Below are positions 1 through 5,349 of a DNA stretch of 5,911 nucleotides, one piece after another. The notes under the pieces were generated by a model that saw only the letters and a program-made list of their open reading frames with translations, ran no database searches and was not told where the DNA came from. Positions within the stretch are counted from its first letter, which is position 1. Each line of letters starts with the position of its first letter. The DNA lies in contig PFBU01000069.1 in NCBI GenBank assembly GCA_002773185.1, positions 1 to 5,911 of the forward strand, given 5' to 3'. Source of the stretch: Candidatus Magasanikbacteria bacterium CG10_big_fil_rev_8_21_14_0_10_36_16. Its GTDB lineage: Bacteria; Patescibacteriota; Patescibacteriia; Magasanikbacterales; UBA922. Position numbers and translations under genes: made by a program.

Positions 1-443
1 TAAAAAAAGCTGTATTGAAAGTCAAAAATCCCAAAAATGCCTTACATATTTATAAGTATGGCAAATCTACTATTATTGATGATACTTACAATTCCAACCC
101 TGACGGTTTCCGAGTTGCTATCAATATGTTGGCTCAATATTCTCATGAGTATAAAAAAATAGTAATTACAAGAGGTATTATTGAACTTGGTGAATTAAGC
201 AATGAAATCCACGAACAAATCGGTGGTGAGATAGCTTTTATGGCAGATGAGTTGGTTATTACGGCACCAGACTTTGTAGAGCCACTCAAAAAAGGAGTTG
301 GTACCAAATACCAAACAAATGTCATGGTAAAAACTAACAGTATAGAATTATTAAATTACTTGAAGAAATGTAAAGAAACAAATTCTGTCATTTTATTGGA
401 AAATAGAATACCAGAGATAATAAGATATGAACTAAAAAAATAA
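1..443 (+). CDS. murF: UDP-N-acetylmuramoyl-tripeptide--D-alanyl-D-alanine ligase (MurF), C-terminal part, 5' end outside window
   Basis: MurF joins D-Ala-D-Ala to the UDP-MurNAc-tripeptide with ATP in the cytoplasm, the last soluble step of peptidoglycan precursor synthesis. The frame is open to the left edge (codons from base 3), so the TTG at base 15 is an internal Leu codon, not a start. About 146 residues are visible, against roughly 420-460 for the family, so this is the end of the central domain plus the C-terminal domain. The diagnostic motif DDTYNSNPDGF (bases 78-110) is the conserved hinge between the ATPase and C-terminal domains of MurF. It is followed by a TRGIIELGE segment and a C-terminal LLENRIPEII segment, both typical of the Mur ligase C-terminal domain. 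It ends in TAA, 3 nt before the aminotransferase, which suggests cotranscription. In similar proteins the third residue of the 'TPG..ELG' segment is usually Pro where Arg is seen here. A related Mur ligase is the only real alternative. Confidence 0.85.
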   Translation, partial: KKAVLKVKNPKNALHIYKYGKSTIIDDTYNSNPDGFRVAINMLAQYSHEYKKIVITRGIIELGELSNEIHEQIGGEIAFMADELVITAPDFVEPLKKGVGTKYQTNVMVKTNSIELLNYLKKCKETNSVILLENRIPEIIRYELKK

Positions 444-446
444 ATT

Positions 447-1685
447 ATGATTTTTACTGGCTTTCATCCCAATATTTACAAAAAAGATGTACACACAGCT
501 TTGTCTTTTTTATTTTTACCTTGGAATTGGTTCAAACTAAAAAAAGGTAATAATACTTTTAAAGTTGAAAATTGGTTACAAAATTATTTTACTGTGAAAT
601 ATGCTATAACTTTTGATAGTGGACGCACAGCTTTACAAAAAGCTATAGAAGCTACGAATATTAGGTATGGAGACGAAGTATTAGTTCAAGCTTATACCTG
701 TCTTGTGGTTAGTAACGCTATCAACTGGGCAGGAGGAAAACCAATTTATGTTGATATAAATGAAAATTTCAATATGAATGTAGAGGATTTAAAAAATAAA
801 ATAACAGAAAAATCAAAAATAATAATCATTCAACACACTTTTGGTAAATTAGCTGATTTGGAAAAAATAATACAAGTAGCAAAAGAACACAATTTGATTG
901 TGATTGAAGATTGCGCACATACTATTGGGACAAAATATAAAGGTAAATTGGCAGGTACTTGGGGTGATATTGGGATGTTTAGTTTTGGCACTGACAAAGT
1001 CATTTCTTCGTCACGAGGTGGTGCTCTTATTACCAACCATGAAAAATTGGCTGAAAAAATCATGGAATTAAACAAAAAACTACCAGAATCTACCACCAAA
1101 ACTATTTTACAAAATCTTTGTAATTTCCCCATTTTTTATATTGGAAAGGCTTTATATGATTTTCTATACTTAGGAAAGATAGCTTTGGCAGTAGCTCAAA
1201 AGATTGGACTAACTGGAAAAATAATTTATAAAAAAGAAAAAGCATGTCACAAATTAAATTTTTATCCTGCTAAATATCCCAATGCTTTGGCCAAAATTTT
1301 ATTAAATCAATTTACTAAATTAGCAGAAATGAATAATCACCGACAGGAGATATCGGCAATTTATGACAAAATTTTACAGGCAGACAAAATTAAAAAACCA
1401 CAATTACTCCAGAATGAAATTTTATTGAGATATACAATTTTGATAGATAATCCACAAAAGTTTATTCAAATTGCTAAGAAAAAAAGAATTATTTTGGGTA
1501 ATTGGTATGATTCTGTTATTGCGCCTGCTGACAAATATTTAAATATGCCAGGTACCGGTTACCAAGAAGGAAACTGTCCAAAGGCTGAATATTTGGCCAA
1601 AAAATCTCTCAATTTGCCAATTAACAAAGATATCACCTATACTCAAGCCAAAATGATAGCCGAACTGATAAATAATAATCTATGA
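447..1685 (+). CDS. DegT/DnrJ/EryC1/StrS-family PLP-dependent aminotransferase
   Basis: A 412-residue fold-type I PLP enzyme. Family members typically transfer an amino group from glutamate or glutamine to a nucleotide-linked keto-sugar, making amino sugars for surface glycans. Visible motifs in order: a phosphate-binding SGRTAL at 58-63, the aspartate expected to pair with the PLP ring nitrogen in EDCAH (D155), and the Schiff-base lysine in MFSFGTDK (K184) followed by RGGALITN. Length and motif spacing match the family. The stretch after the lysine reads VISSSRGG, not the common ittGEGG form, so this is a divergent subgroup and the substrate cannot be predicted. The first 40 residues form a Trp/Phe-rich extension before the catalytic fold. 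The ATG lies 3 nt after the murF stop with no visible Shine-Dalgarno. The gene ends in an ATGA overlap with the first FemX-like gene, suggesting translational coupling. The family is firm; the sugar-aminotransferase role is inferred. Confidence 0.85.
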   Translation: MIFTGFHPNIYKKDVHTALSFLFLPWNWFKLKKGNNTFKVENWLQNYFTVKYAITFDSGRTALQKAIEATNIRYGDEVLVQAYTCLVVSNAINWAGGKPIYVDINENFNMNVEDLKNKITEKSKIIIIQHTFGKLADLEKIIQVAKEHNLIVIEDCAHTIGTKYKGKLAGTWGDIGMFSFGTDKVISSSRGGALITNHEKLAEKIMELNKKLPESTTKTILQNLCNFPIFYIGKALYDFLYLGKIALAVAQKIGLTGKIIYKKEKACHKLNFYPAKYPNALAKILLNQFTKLAEMNNHRQEISAIYDKILQADKIKKPQLLQNEILLRYTILIDNPQKFIQIAKKKRIILGNWYDSVIAPADKYLNMPGTGYQEGNCPKAEYLAKKSLNLPINKDITYTQAKMIAELINNNL

Positions 1686-2674
1686 TCAAAGAAGTTACAA
1701 AAAAAGAAAATTGGACTACCAAAAAAGAATTTCTGCAATCTTGGGAATATGGTGATTTTCTAAAAGACACTGGAAGAAAATTAGTAAGATACGAATACCT
1801 CTCCAAAAACAAAGAAGTAACCCAATTTCAAGGTGTAATAACTTCCAATGCTTTAGGTTTCAAATTTATTTACGTGCCTCGTGTGTCTTTTAGTCAAGAA
1901 TTGTTGGATGAAATAAGTAAGTTTTTCAAAGAAAATAATTTTGTCTTTTGGCGAGTAGAAAGATTGAATAATAATATTCCAAAAAATTTTAATTATAAAT
2001 TGGTAAAAAATAGACAACCAGAATGTACTTGGCTTCTAGACTTAGAAAAAACCGAAGAAGAAATTTTGTCTGAAATGCATAGTAAAACTAGGTACAATAT
2101 AAATTTGGCTATAAAAAAAGGCGTGGTTTGTAAAATTGAAAAAGATCTAGAAAAATATTGGCAACTAAATGAAATGACTACTAACCGTAATAGTATCAAA
2201 AGTCATGACAAAAATTATATAGAGAAATTATTGAAATTGGATAGTGTTTATCAACTAAGCACTTATTTTGCTGAGGATATTATTTCTTCAGCCATTGTAT
2301 TCAAATACAATGATATTATGTATTATTTGTTTGGTGCTTCTGCCAATACTCATCGCAACCTCATGGGACCTTATTTGAATCAATTTGAAATTATAAAACT
2401 AGCTAAAAAATTAAATTGTAAAGTATATGATTTTTGGGGTATGGCACCACCAGCCGAAGAGGGAAGCGAGGACAGAAATTCACATCACAATTACGCTTGG
2501 AAAAAATCTCACCCGTTAGACGGCGTAGCCAAATTCAAAGCTGGTTTCAATGGTAAATTAGAATGTTATCCCAAACCTTTGGAAATAGTTTTGAATCCTT
2601 TCAAATATAAAATATTTTCACTAATCCAAAAACTAAGAAAAAGAACCATTGTAGGTCATAGTACCAAAGAATAA
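1682..2674 (+). CDS. FemAB/FemX-like aminoacyltransferase (peptidoglycan bridge or related), copy 1
   Basis: 330 residues with the double-GNAT FemAB organisation. Family members use aminoacyl-tRNA to add amino acids to the stem peptide of lipid II or UDP-MurNAc-pentapeptide at the cytoplasmic side. Visible landmarks: SWEYGDF at 20-26, a YVPR segment at 64-67 where the family often has YxPRGP, TWLLDL at 116-121, the basic helix MHSKTRYNINLAIKKGV at 132-148, LFGAS at 216-220 followed by a long helix (GPYLNQFEIIKLAKK), YDFWGMAPP at 249-257, and GVAKFKAGFNG at 281-291. The FK pair near the C-terminus resembles the region of Weissella FemX where a lysine is implicated in transfer; that equivalence is my inference. 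At this size it resembles Weissella FemX (about 335 aa), which lacks the coiled-coil arm of staphylococcal FemA. It starts inside the aminotransferase stop (ATGA), and the next FemX-like gene begins 2 nt after its TAA. The amino acid added and the acceptor are unknown. Confidence 0.8.
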   Translation: MIKEVTKKENWTTKKEFLQSWEYGDFLKDTGRKLVRYEYLSKNKEVTQFQGVITSNALGFKFIYVPRVSFSQELLDEISKFFKENNFVFWRVERLNNNIPKNFNYKLVKNRQPECTWLLDLEKTEEEILSEMHSKTRYNINLAIKKGVVCKIEKDLEKYWQLNEMTTNRNSIKSHDKNYIEKLLKLDSVYQLSTYFAEDIISSAIVFKYNDIMYYLFGASANTHRNLMGPYLNQFEIIKLAKKLNCKVYDFWGMAPPAEEGSEDRNSHHNYAWKKSHPLDGVAKFKAGFNGKLECYPKPLEIVLNPFKYKIFSLIQKLRKRTIVGHSTKE

Positions 2675-2676
2675 AT

Positions 2677-3702
2677 ATGTACGAAATAAAAGAAATATTA
2701 AACAAAGAAGATTGGGAACAATTTCTAGCCAAACAGAAATTTGTTTTGATGACCCAGTCTTACAGATATGGTGATTTTTATGAATCAATGAACGAAAAAC
2801 ATTGGCTTATAGGTGTTTATGAAGAAGGACAACTAGTCGCTGGTAGCTTGATTTTGACTGTACATGCCAGACGTGGTAATTTTGTTTTTTTACCTTATGG
2901 ACCAGTCATTAGCAAAGACTATGAAAATATCTTGAAATTATTTATAGATTTTTTGAAAGAAAAAGCCAAAAAAGAACATTATGATTTTATTAGAGTTTCT
3001 CCCTTTGTCGATGATTTGTTGGAAACCAAAAATATTTACCAAAACATTGGTTTTAGGAAATCTCCCATACACGCCTTAGCTGAAACAACTTGGCTTTTGG
3101 ATTTGAGTAAAAGTGAGGAAGAAATTTTGGCCAACATGAACAAAAATCATCGTAATTTGATAAACCGTTGTATTAGAGAAAAAGTAAAAGTAATATTTTC
3201 TAATGACAAAAAAGCTTTGGAAGAATTCAATGTTTTGCACGATTTTACGGCCAAAAAACATCACTTTACTAGATTTTCCAATTCTTATGTGGAAAAAGAA
3301 TTTATGGCTTTTCAACAAGATGATGAAGTCTCTGTCATCAAGGCTTATTTGCCAGATAATCCCAACTTAGACTCTTCAGCTGTGGTTTATTTTTATGGAA
3401 ATTCTGCAGCCTATAGACACGGGGCATCTTTGGTACAAGACAAAAAATTACCAACATCTTATCTTTTGCAATGGGAAGCTATCAAAGAAGCCAAAAATAG
3501 GGGACTAAAATATTACAATTTTTGGGGAATAGCTCCAGATAACGCTCCGGCAAATCACCCTTTCAAAGGTATTACTCATTTCAAAAAAGGTTTTGGTGGT
3601 TTTCAAAAAGATTTATTACCTTGTCAAGATTTTATAATCTCACCAAAGTATTGGATTACTTGGATTATTGAAACTGTTCGTAGTAAAAAACGTGGATTTT
3701 AG
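2677..3702 (+). CDS. FemAB/FemX-like aminoacyltransferase, copy 2 (tandem paralogue)
   Basis: 341 residues and the second FemAB-type enzyme in a row. It shares landmarks with the preceding protein in the same order: QSYRYGDF at 27-34, LPYGP at 72-76 (closer to the canonical Y-x-P-x-GP than copy 1), TWLLDLSKSEEEIL at 138-151, the basic helix NMNKNHRNLINR at 153-164, YRHGAS at 246-251, a helix with LLQWEAIKEAK, YYNFWGIAP at 279-287, and GITHFKKGFGG at 298-308. Outside these blocks the two copies differ widely, so the duplication is old and the enzymes probably have different acceptors or amino acids, as FemA and FemB act in sequence in staphylococci. There is no coiled-coil arm, signal peptide or membrane segment, so it acts in the cytoplasm. 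The ATG is 2 nt after the previous stop, with no visible ribosome-binding site; cotranslation is likely. The gene ends in TAG and is followed directly by the TACGAA inverted repeat. The family call is firm; the specificity is not known. Confidence 0.8.
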   Translation: MYEIKEILNKEDWEQFLAKQKFVLMTQSYRYGDFYESMNEKHWLIGVYEEGQLVAGSLILTVHARRGNFVFLPYGPVISKDYENILKLFIDFLKEKAKKEHYDFIRVSPFVDDLLETKNIYQNIGFRKSPIHALAETTWLLDLSKSEEEILANMNKNHRNLINRCIREKVKVIFSNDKKALEEFNVLHDFTAKKHHFTRFSNSYVEKEFMAFQQDDEVSVIKAYLPDNPNLDSSAVVYFYGNSAAYRHGASLVQDKKLPTSYLLQWEAIKEAKNRGLKYYNFWGIAPDNAPANHPFKGITHFKKGFGGFQKDLLPCQDFIISPKYWITWIIETVRSKKRGF

Positions 3703-3703
3703 A

Positions 3704-3808
3704 ATACGAAATACGAAATTTACGAACATACGAAAAATATTCTATTCTCAAAATGTGTATAAGGAAAAAATGCAAAGTTCGTAATTTTGTAGCTTTCGTA
3801 TTTCGTAT
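3704..3808. repeat. Inverted array of TACGAA hexamers (REP-like intergenic element)
   Basis: The spacer between the second FemX-like gene and ftsQ contains four forward copies of TACGAA (starting at 3705, 3712, 3721 and 3729) and three reverse copies TTCGTA (3778, 3795, 3802). The outer arms are a perfect 15-bp inverted repeat (3704-3718 with 3794-3808). An inner perfect 8-bp pair (3720-3727 with 3777-3784) continues the stem after an asymmetric bulge of 9 nt (3785-3793). RNA or single-stranded DNA could thus fold into a long hairpin with a loop of about 49 nt. No T-run follows, so it is not a standard intrinsic terminator. The design resembles dispersed intergenic palindromic repeats seen in several Patescibacteria, but copy number cannot be judged from one window. 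It may modulate read-through from the wall operon into ftsQ. Confidence 0.7.
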
Positions 3809-3841
3809 CCCAGAAAAATTTTCCATCTTTCTTTAACAAAA

Positions 3842-4879
3842 TTGCCTGTGCCAATCAAAAAAATCATCAATCATCACAAACTACAAAGAAAGTTTCATAA
3901 CAAAGTAAAAAGTACCAAAAAACTTTTTAGTTATTTTTTTAATCCCAAAAAAACTAGACGAGATTTTTCTTGGGATGGTAGGGAAGTGGAAAATCCTTTT
4001 ATACACGAAAAAATAAGTAAGAAATTATTGTATTTTAAAATTTTTATAATAGCTAGCAGTATTATAGTGACCTTTTCTATCTTTGTTTTTCATCCTTTTT
4101 TTATTATAGAAGATGTCCAAATAGATGGTTTACAAAGGATAAAAAAGACAGATTTGTTGGATACTGTAAATGGTCTTCTCAATTACAAACAATTTGGTCT
4201 GATAAAAGAAAATAGTTATCTTCTTTGTAATGTCAACGAAATCAAAGACGTTTTGAAAGAAAGATATCCTATTGAAAAAATAATTGTTACCAAAAGTTTT
4301 CCTAATAAATTGTCTATACTGATTCAAGAAAAAATTTCTACAATAATCTATGACAATGGTCTGGAATATAGCTATGTAGATTTGGATGGTAAGATAGTAG
4401 AAATAATGCGTAAAACGAGTGATTATGAATGGAAAGATATTACTCAAGATATTGCTACTACCACGGAATCCGGTGAAAGTGTCACTACCACTGTTGTGAT
4501 TGATAAAATACATGAACCAGATATTACCACTGTCAAAAAAGATTTAGGTAATTATCCAATTATCTACGATGAAAATAATAAAGAAGAAGTCAGTCTCAAC
4601 GAGAATGTTTTGGATAGGGCAGAAGTAACCACACTTATAGATTGGTTCAAACAATTGGATAGTAATGAAAAAATTCCGCTAAAATATTTCGTGTTTGAAG
4701 ACAATAAACAAGATCTAACAATAAAAACTTACAAAGGATTTTATATCAAAACACGTTTTGATATGCTGGTCTCTGACCAAGCAAATAAATTAAATTCTTT
4801 GTATAAAGAAAAAATAGATGGTAATAAATTTTTGGAATATATAGACCTAAGATACCCAGACAGAATCTATTGGAAATAA
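3842..4879 (+). CDS. ftsQ: FtsQ/DivIB-like cell division protein (POTRA domain)
   Basis: FtsQ/DivIB is a bitopic membrane protein that connects early and late divisome proteins and helps control septal peptidoglycan synthesis. The 345 residues show a basic cytoplasmic tail (about 1-60), one hydrophobic membrane segment (about 62-84), then a POTRA domain starting at IIEDVQIDGL (88-97). It continues with the family signature: a short helix, NEIKDVLKERYPIEKIIVTKSFPNKLSILIQEK from 132 to 164, and YVDLDGKIVE at 178-187. The C-terminal half ends with LEYIDLRYPDRIYWK, the usual FtsQ close. A Thr/Ser-rich, acidic stretch (about 196-235, including ATTTES and SVTTT) looks like a lineage-specific insertion. 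The start is uncertain: TTG 3842 is used here, GTG 3848 is two codons downstream, and the frame stays open upstream to 3785 without ATG, GTG or TTG. No Shine-Dalgarno is visible. It stands 139 nt after the FemX-like pair, so separate transcription is possible. Confidence 0.8.
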   Translation: MPVPIKKIINHHKLQRKFHNKVKSTKKLFSYFFNPKKTRRDFSWDGREVENPFIHEKISKKLLYFKIFIIASSIIVTFSIFVFHPFFIIEDVQIDGLQRIKKTDLLDTVNGLLNYKQFGLIKENSYLLCNVNEIKDVLKERYPIEKIIVTKSFPNKLSILIQEKISTIIYDNGLEYSYVDLDGKIVEIMRKTSDYEWKDITQDIATTTESGESVTTTVVIDKIHEPDITTVKKDLGNYPIIYDENNKEEVSLNENVLDRAEVTTLIDWFKQLDSNEKIPLKYFVFEDNKQDLTIKTYKGFYIKTRFDMLVSDQANKLNSLYKEKIDGNKFLEYIDLRYPDRIYWK

Positions 4880-4898
4880 TCTTAAGTTTATTTAAAAT
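4870..4898 (+). promoter_or_regulatory. Possible sigma-70 promoter before the amidase remnant
   Basis: TTGGAA (4870-4875, overlapping the end of ftsQ) and TAAAAT (4893-4898) are separated by 17 nt. They match the -35 and -10 consensus at 4 of 6 and 5 of 6 positions, and the start codon of the amidase remnant follows at 4923. In such AT-rich DNA a match of this quality arises easily by chance. The same spacer holds an A/T-only hairpin (TTTATTT at 4887-4893 with AAATAAA at 4899-4905) and a 9-bp direct repeat TTAAGTTTA (4882-4890 and 4910-4918). Confidence 0.25.
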
Positions 4899-4922
4899 AA
4901 ATAAATAATTTAAGTTTAAACT

Positions 4923-5230
4923 ATGGAGATAATCAACCAAAAAATAAACAAGGATCAGTTTACTAGCTATGTAAACTCCAAAGATTTTGGTCCTAAACCA
5001 CCAAATAAATTGGTAATTCATCATACTTGGAGTCCTACCAAAGAAGAATGGAACGGACAAAATACTATCAACGGTCGAGAGATTATGATAATGAAGTTTA
5101 GTCTGGTGAAACAGTGAAAGACTCTGATCCAACTTTGTTACGTGTAATAAAAAATATGAATACTTTGTACAAAAGCAATCCTGAATATGTCCAATCACTT
5201 TTTGATATTGACACAATCAATCCAAAGTAG
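4923..5230 (+). pseudogene. Decayed N-acetylmuramoyl-L-alanine amidase (Amidase_2/PGRP-like zinc amidase), deleted and frameshifted
   Basis: The first 51 residues from ATG 4923 are a recognisable start of a zinc amidase domain: FTSYVNSKDFGPKPPNKL, then VIHHTW at 31-36 with the first zinc-ligand His (H33), then SPTKEEWNGQNTING. The family then continues for about 80-120 residues with the second His and the Cys/Asp ligand and a segment like 'GIEVVGDYD'. Here the frame runs into about 14 unrelated residues and stops at TGA 5115-5117. In a second frame (5081-5230) the sequence reads DYDNEV, an in-frame TAG (5099-5101), then SGETVKDSDPT and a tail ending at TAG 5228-5230. DYDNEV-x-SGET fits the later part of the domain, where a Trp codon TGG would match x, so TAG is probably one substitution away. 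The simplest reading is an internal deletion whose length is not a multiple of three plus a nonsense mutation. All zinc ligands except the first are missing, so no activity is expected. A separate small peptide from GTG 5114 is possible but unsupported. Confidence 0.6.
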
Positions 5231-5236
5231 TTAAAT
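5208..5236 (+). promoter_or_regulatory. Putative promoter inside the amidase remnant, reading into the hairpin element
   Basis: A perfect -35 consensus TTGACA (5208-5213) is followed by a 17-nt spacer and TTAAAT (5231-5236, 4 of 6 to TATAAT). Transcription would begin near 5242-5244, immediately before the first hairpin, at GGTGCGTCC. The -35 lies in the degraded 3' end of the pseudogene (codons for Ile-Asp-Thr), so it could be a coding coincidence. What raises its value is the fit in spacing and position to the structured element that follows. Confidence 0.35.
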
Positions 5237-5243
5237 AAATAAT

Positions 5244-5349
5244 GGTGCGTCCATACCCTTCAAAAGAGGGGATAGACGCCAGTGGTGGTCAGACAGAACG
5301 CAAAGACTTAATTGTCTAGTTCTGTCTGACCACCCACGCTACTTTTTTT
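5244..5349 (+). ncRNA. Candidate small structured RNA (two hairpins plus T-run)
   Basis: From the predicted start near 5244 to the T-run at 5343-5349 is about 105 nt with two consecutive stem-loops. The first pairs GCGTC (5247-5251) with GACGC (5275-5279) and continues through two single mismatches to CCC/GGG, with a 9-nt loop (5259-5267). The second is the long terminator stem at 5282-5337. Both arms are far more GC-rich than the surrounding DNA, and no reading frame covers them. It resembles no riboswitch, SRP, 6S, tmRNA or RNase P RNA that I can recognise. The alternative is that it is only an elaborate terminator for ftsQ and the amidase remnant. Confidence 0.35.
5282..5349 (+). terminator. 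Strong intrinsic terminator
   Basis: An 18-nt left arm (5282-5299, GTGGTGGTCAGACAGAAC) pairs fully with a right arm (5319-5337) that carries one extra C as a bulge. Inside the loop AGAC and GTCT form a further 4-bp stem closing TTAATT. A run of seven T (5343-5349) follows 5 nt after the stem. This is the clearest transcription stop in the window. It would end transcripts from ftsQ, the amidase remnant or the putative small RNA. Confidence 0.75.

Noticed and set aside
1683..1760. TGA read as glycine (Gracilibacteria code), which would extend the aminotransferase to TAA near 1760
   Set aside because: The family's C-terminus is already complete at the TGA, the ATGA overlap with the next gene is typical, and no gene body in the window contains an internal TGA.
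4746..5216. Minus-strand 156-codon open frame
   Set aside because: It lies opposite the end of ftsQ and the amidase remnant, has a low-complexity antisense composition (Tyr/Leu/Phe/His-rich), and matches no family I recognise.
5291..5315. ACAGAACGC followed by GACTTAATTG, similar to the conserved 3' end of RNase P RNA
   Set aside because: The ACAGAAC is fully explained as one arm of the terminator stem, and the conserved 5' part (GAGGAAAGTCC) is not found at a fitting distance upstream.
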